Numbered from the stretch's first letter, positions 1-8,452 are shown. The stretch: 64,000 nucleotides of DNA from Winogradskyella marina (GCF_015645385.1 NZ_JADOET010000015.1:1-64000), one strand, 5' to 3'. Notes: a model not told the origin generated them from the letters alone. A program made the numbers and translations.

Positions 1-1170
1 AATGATGAAAACAGTGATGGCTATGCCAACATAGGAGAAACCATTACCTACAATTTCACAGTGACCAATCAAGGACAAGCGACCATAACAGATGTGGTGC
101 TTACAGATGATATGTTAGGTGGTGAACTTACACTAGCATCAGGAGACGACAATGGAGATAACATCTTAGATGTCGATGAAGTTTGGTTGTATGCAGCAAG
201 TTATACAATAACACAAGCTGATATCGATACAGGCATGGTAAGTAACCAAGCCCTCGTTACCGGAACAAGCAGTACAGATGGATCAACCTTAGAAGATTTA
301 TCAGATGATGATACCGTGTTCGAAGATGATATAACAGATACGGAATTGCCATTAGAAGCCGGAATCGCAGTGATAAAAACAGGAGTTTTTTATGATGAAA
401 ACAGTGATGGCTATGCCAACCTAGGAGAAACCATTACCTACAATTTCACAGTGACCAATCAAGGACAAACCACTATAACATATGTGGTGCTTACAGATGA
501 TATGTTAGGTGGTGAACTTACACTAGCATCAGGAGACGACAATGGAGATAACATCTTAGATGTCGATGAAGTATGGTTGTACGCAGCAAGTTATACTATT
601 ACACAAGCCGATATTGATGCAGGTATGGTTAGTAACCAAGCCCTCGTTACCGGAACAAGCAGTTCAGATGGATCAACCTTAGAAGATTTATCAGATGATG
701 ATACGGTGTTCGAAGATGATATAACAGATACGGAATTACCATTAGAAGCAAGTATAGCAGTGATAAAGACCGCAATCTTTAATGATGAAAATAGTGATGA
801 CTGTAGTAATGTGGGAGAAACCATTACATATTCATTTACTGTTACAAATGAAGGTAATGTAAGTGTTCGCAATATCGAATTGATAGATGATATGCTTGGT
901 GGAGTTTTAAGTTTAGTTTCAGGAGACGACAATGAGGATGAGGAGTTAGATGTTAACGAAACTTGGATCTATGCTGGTGAATATACACTCACCCAAGCAG
1001 ATATTGATGCAGGCATGGTGAGTAACCAAGCTGTCCTTTCCGGAGAAAGTAGTCTAGATGGTTCTATTTTAACAGATCTATCAGATGATGATAGTGTTCT
1101 AGAAGATGATACTACAATAATGCAACTATGTAATTCCGGTTCTATATCTCTTGAAAAAGTTGGTGAGTTT
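1..1170 (+). repeat. 390-bp tandem repeats inside the adhesin gene
   Basis: Three full 390-bp units in tandem (1-390, 391-780, 781-1170), with a fourth, diverged unit from 1171. Units 1 and 2 differ by only scattered substitutions, for example around positions 466-484, while unit 3 has diverged clearly. The array continues in frame to the left edge, so the full copy number is unknown. Such near-identity implies recent duplication or gene conversion, and short-read assemblies may collapse it. Confidence 0.9.
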
Positions 1171-1857
1171 AATGATGAAAATGGAAATGGTGTTGCAGAA
1201 GCAGGAGAGACTTTATCGTATTGGTTTACTGTTTATAATACAGGTGTAACAACTTTATATAATATTAGTATAGACGATCCATTACCAGGTGTACAAATTG
1301 AAGGAGGACCAATTATTGAATTAGGACCTAATGACATAGACGATTTTACTTTTATTGCAACCTATACGTTAACAGAGGACGATGTGGCGAATGGAGAAGT
1401 TATCAATCAGGCGGTGGTTGAAGGTGAAAATGAAAATGGAATAATCTATACAGATACATCCGATGATCCTAATAATTTGGATAATATAGACTTAAACAAT
1501 GATAATGAACCAGATGATCCAACAGTTGTAATCTTACCTCAAGTATTGGGTGCTGAGTTCGAAATATTTAATGGAATTACTCCAGATGGCAATGGTGAGA
1601 ATGACTTCTTTAGAATTGTTGGTATAGAGGACTATCCAGATAACAATTTGAAAATATATAATCGTTGGGGAATTCTAATCTATGACATGGATAGTTATGG
1701 AATCAATGGTAACGAATTTAGAGGGATTTCCGAAGGTCGGAGTACTATAAATAAAGATGAGAAACTACCTACAGGAACTTATTTTTACATACTACGAAGA
1801 TTTGTTGGAGGTAAAACCTTAACAAATGAAGGATATTTATATATAAAAAATAACTAA
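1..1857 (+). CDS. T9SS type B cargo, repeat adhesin (5' end outside window)
   Basis: C-terminal 618 residues of a large cell-surface protein; the frame is open from base 1, so the real start lies upstream. Four successive units start at 1, 391, 781 and 1171 with an exact 390-bp period (130 residues). Each is an Asp-rich DUF11/DUF7507-like beta-sandwich opening with a DEN-SDG motif and GETITY. Units 1 and 2 are nearly identical, units 3 and 4 diverged. The last about 105 residues (FEIFNGITPDGNGENDFF, then YNRWG and PTGTYFY) form the gliding-motility-associated C-terminal domain, the type B sorting signal of T9SS. The PorP/SprF and OmpA genes follow directly, the usual arrangement for type B cargo. 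Probable role: surface adhesin or gliding-related filament (inference). Confidence 0.9.
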   Translation, partial: NDENSDGYANIGETITYNFTVTNQGQATITDVVLTDDMLGGELTLASGDDNGDNILDVDEVWLYAASYTITQADIDTGMVSNQALVTGTSSTDGSTLEDLSDDDTVFEDDITDTELPLEAGIAVIKTGVFYDENSDGYANLGETITYNFTVTNQGQTTITYVVLTDDMLGGELTLASGDDNGDNILDVDEVWLYAASYTITQADIDAGMVSNQALVTGTSSSDGSTLEDLSDDDTVFEDDITDTELPLEASIAVIKTAIFNDENSDDCSNVGETITYSFTVTNEGNVSVRNIELIDDMLGGVLSLVSGDDNEDEELDVNETWIYAGEYTLTQADIDAGMVSNQAVLSGESSLDGSILTDLSDDDSVLEDDTTIMQLCNSGSISLEKVGEFNDENGNGVAEAGETLSYWFTVYNTGVTTLYNISIDDPLPGVQIEGGPIIELGPNDIDDFTFIATYTLTEDDVANGEVINQAVVEGENENGIIYTDTSDDPNNLDNIDLNNDNEPDDPTVVILPQVLGAEFEIFNGITPDGNGENDFFRIVGIEDYPDNNLKIYNRWGILIYDMDSYGINGNEFRGISEGRSTINKDEKLPTGTYFYILRRFVGGKTLTNEGYLYIKNN

Positions 1858-1870
1858 ACCCTAAAATCTT

Positions 1871-2806
1871 ATGAAATATTATTTTTTATTACTGCTAGTG
1901 TTTATTAGTGTGAATTTGAGCTTTGCTCAACAAGACGCACAGTACACTCAATATATGTATAACACTCAAGTTATAAACCCTGGATATATAGGGTCAAAAG
2001 ATGTACTTAACTTTGGTTTGCTATATAGATCTCAATGGGTAGGATTTGAAGGAGCCCCAAAAACAGGAACAATTTCAGTTAGTTCACCAATCGGTGAGCT
2101 TAAAAAAATGGGATTAGGGCTGTCTATAGTGAATGATCAAATTGGTCCCGCTATAGAAACTAATATAGTTGCTGATTATTCCTATTCATTAGAGTTTTCT
2201 GAAGTTTCAAGATTATCATTTGGCTTAAAAGCGGGAGTGAATTTCTTAGATGTAGATTATACCAAACTCAATATTTATGATACTAATGATGCGCAATTTG
2301 ATGAAAACATAAATAATAAACTCTATCCTCAAATAGGAGCGGGAATATATTATAATACAGATAAAATGTATGTAGGATTATCCGTGCCTAACTTTCTTAA
2401 TTCAAAACACTATAATTCAGATAATGTGAATAATATAAATAGCGATGCAATTGCGGTAGAGCGTTTACATTATTTTTTAATTGCTGGATATGTATTTGAG
2501 CTTAACGAGAACTTAAAATTTAAACCAGCAACAATGGCTAAGTTAGTTAAGGGGTCACCGCTTCAAGTGGATCTCTCGGCGAATTTCTTAATTCATGATA
2601 AACTTACATTAGGTGCAGCATATCGCTTTGATGCGGCAGTTACTGCGATGGCAGGATTCCAAATTTCCAACAGAATATTTATTGGGATGGGGTATGATTA
2701 TCAAACAACTGATATCGAAACGTATAGTCATGGTTCTTATGAGGTATTTTTTAAGTTCGATGTTTTTAAAAATACTGAACGTATACTAACTCCAAGATTT
2801 TTCTAA
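1871..2806 (+). CDS. PorP/SprF family type IX secretion membrane protein
   Basis: 311-residue outer-membrane beta-barrel of the PorP/SprF family. A signal peptide covers about residues 1-19 (cleavage after SFA). The family start QDAQYTQYMYN and the N-P-GY-GS motif follow, then alternating beta strands up to a terminal Phe. In Flavobacterium, SprF-like proteins are needed for export or attachment of specific type B cargo such as SprB, and each paralogue usually sits next to its cargo gene. Here it starts 13 bp after the adhesin and 12 bp before the OmpA-like gene, so the three are probably co-transcribed. The cargo pairing is inferred from this position. Confidence 0.92.
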   Translation: MKYYFLLLLVFISVNLSFAQQDAQYTQYMYNTQVINPGYIGSKDVLNFGLLYRSQWVGFEGAPKTGTISVSSPIGELKKMGLGLSIVNDQIGPAIETNIVADYSYSLEFSEVSRLSFGLKAGVNFLDVDYTKLNIYDTNDAQFDENINNKLYPQIGAGIYYNTDKMYVGLSVPNFLNSKHYNSDNVNNINSDAIAVERLHYFLIAGYVFELNENLKFKPATMAKLVKGSPLQVDLSANFLIHDKLTLGAAYRFDAAVTAMAGFQISNRIFIGMGYDYQTTDIETYSHGSYEVFFKFDVFKNTERILTPRFF

Positions 2807-2818
2807 ACTAAAACGATT

Positions 2819-4774
2819 ATGAATACACTTATATATAAAAGAATATTATGTTTTTTATCAATCATTTTCTTTGCTACGTCTTTTGCTCAAACAGGAAAAA
2901 TAGAAAAAGCGAATAGTAAATACGATAAATACCACTTTATCGATGCGCGAGAAATTTATTTAAGCGTTGTAGAAAGTGGATACCGATCTGCCGAAATTTA
3001 CAGAAAATTAAGTGAGACTTACTACTTTAATAGCGAATATGAAGGAGCATCCAAATGGTATTACAAACTAATAAATGAGTTTCCTAATGATTTAGTCGTT
3101 ACTGATTATTTTAGGGCGGCACAATGTTTAAAAAGTTCAGGTGAACCCAATGGGGCTGAAAGGTTAATGAAGATTTATAAAGAAAATGGCGGAACGGCAT
3201 TAACTATAGATTCCTATAAAAATGTTGCGGATACGCTTTTTGAAAAGGGAGTGAGTGATAAATTATTTGAAATAGATAAAATATCGGTAAATACTGAGTT
3301 TTCAGATTTTGGCCCAGCATTTTACGGTAATAAAATTGTTTTTGCTTCAAGCGATAATTCTGAAAATGAGTTTGAAGATAAATCTGTAGATCTTGCAGGC
3401 TGGGATAAACAACCCTTTTTAGACCTATATCAGGTTGCTGTAGATGACGAGATGAACTTAAAGGAAGCTGAACTTATTAAAGGTGATGTTAATACTAAAT
3501 ACCATGAGTCAACAGCTGTGTTTTCAAACGATGGTAATACCATGTATTTTACAAGAAATAATTTCTTGGATGGAAAGAAAAAAAGAGATAAGGATTTTGT
3601 GATTAGGCTTAAAATATACAAGGCTACAAAATCTGGTGATACATGGGGAAATATCAAAGAGCTTCCTTTTAATAGTGATAATTATTCCGTGGGTCATCCT
3701 GCTTTAAGTGCTAATGAAGATAGGCTTTATTTTGCTTCCGATATGCCAGGGACTGTTGGGATGTCTGATATTTGGTATGTGGATATTTTAGGAGAAGAAA
3801 GCTACTCAAAACCAGTTAATATGGGTAATGTGATTAATACGGTAGCAAGAGAAACATTTCCTTTTGTAAGTACTGAAGATAACCTATACTTTTCTAGTGA
3901 TGGTCATTTAGGACTTGGCGGATTAGATATTTTTGTGACTAAATTAATCGAAAACAGCCATGGAGAGATAGCGACGTTTGGAGAGCCTATTAATAGTGTA
4001 AAGGACGATTTTAGTTTTATAATTAAAGAAGGTCGAATAGGGTACTTTACCTCAAACAGAGATGGTGAAGAAGGTAGTAAAGGTGATGATATTTATCAAA
4101 TATGGGAGCGTTGCGAAATTACAATTCAAGGACCAGTGAAAGATGAAGATACCGGTGAAATAATTCCCAATGCGGAAGTAAAGCTATTAGATAGTAGTAA
4201 TAATGAAATTCAAAGACTTATAACAGGTGATGATGGTCTGTTTACTTTTACTTTAGATTGTAATGAACAATATGTTATAAGAGCAATAAAAGAAGGTTAT
4301 AATCCTAAGGAGGAAATCTTTGAAACACCAAAGAACCCTAGAGTAATTGAAATGCCGATTGTACTAAATATGCCATTACTCCTTAAAGTTGCTGATCCTT
4401 GTCCTCCTAATGATTTAGGTTGTAAATTGACTTTACAGCCTATTTATTTTGATTATGATCAATCTAATATTAGGTTAGATGCAGAAATCGAATTGGCTAA
4501 AATTTTGGCGGCATTAAACAAATACCCAGAATTAAAAATTAATATAGAATCGCATACAGATTCTAGAGGTAGAGATTCATATAATTTAAAATTATCACAA
4601 CGTAGAGCTAAATCTACATTACAATGGTTGTTAGATAAAGGGATTGCTAAAAATAGATTAACGGCAAAGGGTTATGGTGAATCTCAATTAATAAATGAAT
4701 GTTCTAATGGTGCAGACTGTAGTGAAGAGCAACATCAATTAAACCGTAGGTCAATGTTTATTATTAAAGAATAA
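2819..4774 (+). CDS. OmpA-family protein with TPR, PD40 propeller and peptidoglycan-binding domain
   Basis: 651 residues. Signal peptide about 1-23, then TPR-like helices (about 25-150), beta-propeller/PD40 strands (about 165-430, repeated 'YFASD' and 'YFSSD' motifs), a carboxypeptidase-regulatory-like domain (about 435-515, start IQGPVKDEDTGE), and a C-terminal OmpA domain (about 540-651, with YFDYDQSNIR and the peptidoglycan-binding NIESHTDSRG). The layout matches PorE-type T9SS proteins, which link outer-membrane PorP/SprF proteins to peptidoglycan. It is last in the adhesin-PorP-OmpA trio. Whether it serves the core machine or only this cargo cannot be told from sequence. Confidence 0.9.
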   Translation: MNTLIYKRILCFLSIIFFATSFAQTGKIEKANSKYDKYHFIDAREIYLSVVESGYRSAEIYRKLSETYYFNSEYEGASKWYYKLINEFPNDLVVTDYFRAAQCLKSSGEPNGAERLMKIYKENGGTALTIDSYKNVADTLFEKGVSDKLFEIDKISVNTEFSDFGPAFYGNKIVFASSDNSENEFEDKSVDLAGWDKQPFLDLYQVAVDDEMNLKEAELIKGDVNTKYHESTAVFSNDGNTMYFTRNNFLDGKKKRDKDFVIRLKIYKATKSGDTWGNIKELPFNSDNYSVGHPALSANEDRLYFASDMPGTVGMSDIWYVDILGEESYSKPVNMGNVINTVARETFPFVSTEDNLYFSSDGHLGLGGLDIFVTKLIENSHGEIATFGEPINSVKDDFSFIIKEGRIGYFTSNRDGEEGSKGDDIYQIWERCEITIQGPVKDEDTGEIIPNAEVKLLDSSNNEIQRLITGDDGLFTFTLDCNEQYVIRAIKEGYNPKEEIFETPKNPRVIEMPIVLNMPLLLKVADPCPPNDLGCKLTLQPIYFDYDQSNIRLDAEIELAKILAALNKYPELKINIESHTDSRGRDSYNLKLSQRRAKSTLQWLLDKGIAKNRLTAKGYGESQLINECSNGADCSEEQHQLNRRSMFIIKE

Positions 4775-4797
4775 TTATTGAATAGTTTTCCGATAAG

Positions 4798-4836
4798 AAA
4801 CACCTTGTTTATTTCTGTATATGCAAGGTGTTTTTA
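4798..4836 (+). terminator. Rho-independent terminator after the OmpA gene
   Basis: Stem AACACCTTG paired with CAAGGTGTT, followed by a T run, 24 bp after the OmpA stop. It closes the adhesin-PorP-OmpA unit. Confidence 0.8.
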
Positions 4837-4902
4837 GTTTTGTCTATACCTTTTATGAAAACATTAATGTATTTTTAAAGTTTTACTTGGTATTTTTACG
4901 GC

Positions 4903-5430
4903 ATGAGAGAAGAGCAAGTCATCTTAGTCGATGAAAATGATAATAAAATTGGGTTAATGCCAAAAATGGAAGCGCATGAAAAGGCACTTTTGCATCGTGC
5001 ATTTTCCGTATTTGTGTTTAATGATAAGAATGAACTAATGCTTCAGCAACGGGCTTTGCACAAGTATCATACTCCTGGTTTGTGGACGAATACTTGTTGT
5101 AGTCATCAACGCGATGGTGAAAGCAATTTAGAAGCTGGTAAGCGACGCTTACAAGAAGAAATGGGCTTTGTTACAGACTTAGAAGAAAAGACCTCGTTTG
5201 TTTATAAAGCACCTTTTGATAATGGATTAACAGAGCATGAGTACGATCATATTATGGTTGGGTATTACAATGCTGCACCTAATATTAATCCAGACGAAGT
5301 AGCAAGTTGGAAGTGGATGTCATTAGAAGCTGTAAAAACAGATATTGCAGAAAATCCTCAGATTTATACCGCTTGGTTCAAAATTATTTTTGAAAAATTT
5401 TATGAATTCATAAATGTGAATAATCAATAA
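4903..5430 (+). CDS. idi: Isopentenyl-diphosphate delta-isomerase, type I
   Basis: 175-residue Nudix-fold enzyme that interconverts isopentenyl and dimethylallyl diphosphate for isoprenoid synthesis in the cytosol. Signatures seen: VDENDNKIG at the N-terminus, TNTCCSHQ carrying the catalytic Cys, the Nudix-type segment AGKRRLQEEMGF, and EHEYDHIMVG with the metal-binding Glu pair. The length fits type I IDI. The ATG overlaps nothing upstream; a -7-like TATTTTTA lies at 4891-4898, only 4 bp before it, so the transcript may be nearly leaderless. Its stop shares one base with the following QueD-like start (TAATG), indicating translational coupling. Confidence 0.95.
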   Translation: MREEQVILVDENDNKIGLMPKMEAHEKALLHRAFSVFVFNDKNELMLQQRALHKYHTPGLWTNTCCSHQRDGESNLEAGKRRLQEEMGFVTDLEEKTSFVYKAPFDNGLTEHEYDHIMVGYYNAAPNINPDEVASWKWMSLEAVKTDIAENPQIYTAWFKIIFEKFYEFINVNNQ

Positions 5431-5840
5431 TGAAAGTTACAGTACATAGAAAAGCACATTTTAATGCAGCGCACAGGCTTTATAGAAAGGACTGGAGTTT
5501 TGAAAAGAATGAAGCCGTTTTTGGTCTATGTAACAATCCTAATTTTCATGGTCATAATTATGAATTAATAGCAAGTGTTACAGGTGAGATTGACCCTGAA
5601 ACAGGTTATGTTATTGATGTGAAAATTTTGAAAGATATAATTAAAACTGAAGTCGAGGATGCTTTTGATCATAAGAACCTAAATGTTGAAGTTCCTGAAT
5701 TTAAAGATTTAAATCCTACTGCAGAAAATATTGCTGTAGTCATTTACAATAAGATTAAACCAAAACTGAACCCGAAGTTTCAATTGGAAATTACTCTATA
5801 CGAAACACCTCGTAATTTTGTAACCTATTCTGGAAATTAA
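5430..5840 (+). CDS. queD: 6-carboxytetrahydropterin synthase / 6-pyruvoyl-tetrahydropterin synthase family
   Basis: 136 residues, the complete length of a PTPS/QueD protein. Zn-binding histidines appear in HFNAAHRL and in HGHNYEL; the catalytic Cys and substrate loop appear as FGLCNNPNFHGHN; DHKNLN carries the conserved Asp-His. In bacteria this fold usually makes 6-carboxytetrahydropterin for queuosine (from 7,8-dihydroneopterin triphosphate), although some members serve pterin synthesis. The gene overlaps idi by one base and precedes the isomerase by 9 bp, so it belongs to an operon without a shared pathway. QueD is preferred; a biopterin role cannot be excluded. Confidence 0.85.
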   Translation: MKVTVHRKAHFNAAHRLYRKDWSFEKNEAVFGLCNNPNFHGHNYELIASVTGEIDPETGYVIDVKILKDIIKTEVEDAFDHKNLNVEVPEFKDLNPTAENIAVVIYNKIKPKLNPKFQLEITLYETPRNFVTYSGN

Positions 5841-5849
5841 GATAAAAAC

Positions 5850-6827
5850 ATGCTATATCCTTTAAAATTTCAACCTATTCTAAAAGACAAAATTTGGGGC
5901 GGAGAAAAGTTAAATCAACACTTTAATAAAAACTCTAATTCTAAAAACTCTAATTCTAAAAACTTAGGAGAAAGTTGGGAGATAAGTACCGTTCCAAATG
6001 ATATATCTGTTGTTTCAAACGGGGAATTAAAAGGAGAATCACTTCAGGATTTAGTAAATAATTACAAATCTGCTTTTTTAGGTGAAAAAAACTGGGATCG
6101 GTTTGGTAATGAATTTCCATTGCTTATAAAATTTATTGATGCTAAAGAAGATTTGAGTATTCAGTTACATCCTAATGATGAGTTGGCAAAAAAACGACAC
6201 AATTCATTTGGTAAAACTGAGATGTGGTATGTGATGCAAGCTGATAAAAATGCAAATCTCATTGTAGGTTTTAAAGGTGAGGTTGATAAAGCGACTTATT
6301 TGGAGCATTTAGAAAATAATACACTTACTGAAATCTTAAATTTTGATACGGTAAAAGAAGGGGATACCTATTTTATTGAAGCAGGAAGAGTTCACGCTAT
6401 TGGCGCAGGTGTTTTATTAGCAGAGATTCAACAAACTAGTGATGTGACGTATCGTGTTTACGATTGGGACCGCGTTGATGATGAGGGAAATGGACGTGAG
6501 TTACATAACGATATTGCCATAGATGCTTTTGATTTTGAAATGGAAAATGATTTTAGAGTCGACTATCAAAAAGAAAAGAATGTCTCTAATGATATGGTAA
6601 GTTGCCCGTTCTTTACAACAAATTTTATGGAGTTAACGTCTGATTTAGATATAGAAAACACGCACGATTCTTTTATGATTTACATGTGTGTAGATGGAGA
6701 CGTTGAAGTTTCTGTTGCGGGCTCAAGTGAGCGAATTTCTAAAGGTGAAACAATTTTGATTCCGGCAAAAATTAGAAATTTTAAATTAAAATCTAGTTAC
6801 GGAAAACTTCTAGAAGTGTACGTTTAA
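5850..6827 (+). CDS. manA: Mannose-6-phosphate isomerase, class I (short form)
   Basis: 325 residues, the Bacillus-like short type I enzyme that interconverts mannose-6-phosphate and fructose-6-phosphate. Zn ligands are visible in SIQLHPND, in KTEMWYV and in AGRVHAIGAG; the active-site TYRVYDWDR follows. The N-terminal LKFQPILKDKIWGG is typical. An odd Asn/Ser/Lys insert near residues 27-37 is encoded by two exact 15-bp units (5928-5957), which could vary in copy number by slippage. Last gene of the idi-queD-manA cluster. Confidence 0.93.
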   Translation: MLYPLKFQPILKDKIWGGEKLNQHFNKNSNSKNSNSKNLGESWEISTVPNDISVVSNGELKGESLQDLVNNYKSAFLGEKNWDRFGNEFPLLIKFIDAKEDLSIQLHPNDELAKKRHNSFGKTEMWYVMQADKNANLIVGFKGEVDKATYLEHLENNTLTEILNFDTVKEGDTYFIEAGRVHAIGAGVLLAEIQQTSDVTYRVYDWDRVDDEGNGRELHNDIAIDAFDFEMENDFRVDYQKEKNVSNDMVSCPFFTTNFMELTSDLDIENTHDSFMIYMCVDGDVEVSVAGSSERISKGETILIPAKIRNFKLKSSYGKLLEVYV

Positions 6828-6877
6828 AACTTTAGATAAAAAGTAAAATTGCCAATCGAATAACTAAAAGGATTTAG

Positions 6878-6885
6878 TATTTTTG
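6878..6885 (+). promoter_or_regulatory. Bacteroidota -7 element (TATTTTTG)
   Basis: Exact match to TAnnTTTG, 24 bp before the ATG at 6910. The nearest upstream TTG (6849-6851) is 26 bp away, slightly long, so the -33 half is weak. It supports the start at 6910 rather than an earlier one. Confidence 0.5.
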
Positions 6886-6909
6886 CGGTTATTATTAAAA
6901 ATAATTATC

Positions 6910-7179
6910 ATGTCGAATAAAAGAGATTTAAAAAAAGATATCAACTACGTTTTAGGAGATATTATTGAAGCGGTTTACGTTTGGGAATTAACAAATACAG
7001 AAAAAGCTACAAAAGAAAGCGAAGCTATTATAGATGAAGCTATAGGAACGTTTGATTCGTTAATTGCACGTGTTAACGATAGAAGTGTTGAAAATAAGAA
7101 AGCACACTTTAAAGCGATTAACAATGATCTTGAAACTAAAGGAAGAGATCTTATCGAAAAAATCAACAAATTAAAATAA
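6910..7179 (+). CDS. Small conserved charged helical protein of unknown function
   Basis: 89 residues from the ATG at 6910 (MSNKRDLKKDI). An alternative codon at 6883 overlaps the -7 element and is rejected. The protein has no signal peptide and no membrane segment; it looks all-helical with alternating Lys/Glu and ends in DLIEKINKLK. I recognise it as a typical short flavobacterial conserved hypothetical but can assign no function. It has its own likely promoter and precedes the tRNA-Thr promoter. Confidence 0.75.
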   Translation: MSNKRDLKKDINYVLGDIIEAVYVWELTNTEKATKESEAIIDEAIGTFDSLIARVNDRSVENKKAHFKAINNDLETKGRDLIEKINKLK

Positions 7180-7184
7180 ATTGA

Positions 7185-7215
7185 TTTGCAAATTTGAAAA
7201 TCTATTTTAAATTTG
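7185..7215 (+). promoter_or_regulatory. Consensus promoter of tRNA-Thr
   Basis: TTTG at 7185-7188, a 19-bp spacer, and TAAATTTG at 7208-7215: a full match to the Bacteroidota sigma-ABfr-type promoter. The predicted start near 7221 leaves a 30-nt leader holding the stem AGCTTACC / GGTGAGCT just before the tRNA. Confidence 0.8.
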
Positions 7216-7251
7216 CGCCAGCTTACCAAAAATAGGTGAGCTAATGTTTTT

Positions 7252-7325
7252 GCCGATGTAGCTCAGCTGGCTAGAGCAGCTGATTTGTAATCAGCAGGTC
7301 GTGGGTTCGAGTCCCTCCATCGGCT
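7252..7325 (+). tRNA. tRNA-Thr (anticodon TGT)
   Basis: 74 nt folding as a cloverleaf: acceptor GCCGATG (7252-7258) pairs with CATCGGC (7318-7324), discriminator T. The anticodon stem GCTGA/TCAGC encloses loop TTTGTAA with anticodon TGT (7286-7288), reading ACA. The T arm contains GGTTCGAGTCC. CCA is not encoded. A terminator follows at once. Confidence 0.96.
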
Positions 7326-7333
7326 CTTAATTG

Positions 7334-7369
7334 AAACTCTAACTATCATAAAGTAGTTAGAGTTTTTTT
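7334..7369 (+). terminator. Terminator of tRNA-Thr
   Basis: Perfect stem AAACTCTAACTA / TAGTTAGAGTTT with a T7 tail, 9 bp after the tRNA. Confidence 0.85.
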
Positions 7370-7421
7370 ATTTGATAAAATTACATAGGGCGAGAAGTTT
7401 ATGCTGAGCGCAGTCGAAGTA

Positions 7422-7439
7422 AGTCCCTCCATCGGCTCT
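7422..7439 (+). repeat. 18-bp duplicate of the tRNA-Thr 3' end
   Basis: AGTCCCTCCATCGGCTCT at 7422-7439 is identical to 7310-7327, the T-arm/acceptor end of tRNA-Thr. It looks like an attachment-site (att) half or a residue of an excised tRNA-targeting element; no integrase gene is present in the window. Confidence 0.7.
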
Positions 7440-7442
7440 AAA

Positions 7443-7582
7443 AAAAAGAGGCTGTCTATAAAGTTCAAAAATTACTTTTTGTCACATTGAGCGCAGTCGA
7501 AATGTCTTTAAATCTAGTATATTAGATTTTTCGACTGCGCTCAAAATGACAATATAGTTAACTTTTTAGTGAGTCTCTTTTT
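7443..7582. mobile_element. 140-bp palindromic MITE/REP-like element
   Basis: Outer arms 7443-7465 and 7560-7582 match as inverted repeats at 19 of 23 positions. Inner arms TTGAGCGCAGTCGAAA (7487-7502) and its exact complement (7528-7543) are perfect. There is no coding potential. A partial copy of the inner motif lies at 7404-7419 and a degenerate one near 24757. The GCGCAGTCGAAA motif is, from memory, a common dispersed repeat in flavobacterial genomes. Together with 7328-7442 it fills the gap between the tRNA and the lipoprotein gene. Confidence 0.7.
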
Positions 7583-7635
7583 GTTTTAAAGTCTAGCATG
7601 CAAAATTAAATTCCGCAGGCGTTTGTTTTACTATG

Positions 7636-8346
7636 CTAATTATCAGAATTTCTATTCGAAATAAATTCATTCAATTTTTTACCGTAAAACGAATTTTTAA
7701 CCTCATTGGTTAGATTGTTATAAATAGAATCGATATAAATCGGATTAGCGTTTTGTACTTCGTAAAGTGCTAAATAAGGTGCTATTTCACTATCCCTATT
7801 ATTTATAGCATACTGTATGGTATAAGCATATTTACGCTTCATAATTTGGTCTGCTACTTTGTTCAACGAATCTAATTTAATACTATCTTTCTGCTCATGC
7901 GCATAAAATTTTTCTTCTATAATATCTAAATTTTTATCATTGTATTTAGACAAAACATCTAAATATTCTTCTAAAAGGGCTTGCTGTTTAGAGCCTTTAA
8001 TTTCAGAATCATAATTAAACGTCTTTAAGGTTGTGGTAATTTCCGTAACACCTTTATCCGCAAAGAATGGAATGTAATGCTCTTCTCCATCATTTTTAAA
8101 AAGTTTTAAATAGAGTAGAAGTGGTTCATTTAAATTGGTGTGTAAGGTGAATTCTGGTTGTCCTGTAATAACCATTGAGTCTAAGTCTACAATGCTTGAA
8201 TCTCCATCTTTTTGAAGATAAACAACTCCTTTTTTTAAGTCTTTAATATGGCCCTTTAGGGTAAAGTTAGCGTTGTTATTTTTGCTACAAGAAACGGCTA
8301 ATGCTACTACAGCTAAGAGGCTTAGTGTTTTATATAATTTTGTCAT
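7636..8346 (-). CDS. DUF4369-domain lipoprotein
   Basis: 236 residues with a lipoprotein signal peptide (lipobox ending in Cys at about residue 20, AVSC). Residues about 27-120 (FTLKGHIKDLKKGVVYLQK) match DUF4369, which normally precedes a thioredoxin-like domain in Bacteroidota thiol:disulfide lipoproteins. Here the thioredoxin part is absent: the rest is helical and no CxxC is seen, so it is a stand-alone form. Probably anchored at the periplasmic face of a membrane; function unknown. Confidence 0.8.
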   Translation of the reverse strand: MTKLYKTLSLLAVVALAVSCSKNNNANFTLKGHIKDLKKGVVYLQKDGDSSIVDLDSMVITGQPEFTLHTNLNEPLLLYLKLFKNDGEEHYIPFFADKGVTEITTTLKTFNYDSEIKGSKQQALLEEYLDVLSKYNDKNLDIIEEKFYAHEQKDSIKLDSLNKVADQIMKRKYAYTIQYAINNRDSEIAPYLALYEVQNANPIYIDSIYNNLTNEVKNSFYGKKLNEFISNRNSDN

Positions 8347-8452
8347 GTTTTGCTAAATAATTAGGTGCGCAAATATCTTATAATAGTTTTAATATCGAAC
8401 TGATCTTGACATTTTATTTTTTGGTGATAGAAAACCATATGAAGAGTTAAAG

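Noticed and set aside
591-932. Antisense ORFs inside the adhesin and other large genes
   Set aside because: They are mirror frames of strong coding regions without promoters, signal peptides or known motifs.
1-1170. CRISPR or satellite array
   Set aside because: The 390-bp periodicity is in-frame protein repeats, not short direct repeats with spacers.
6883-6909. Earlier start of the small helical protein gene
   Set aside because: The codon lies inside the -7 element (6878-6885), which would be transcribed only after it.
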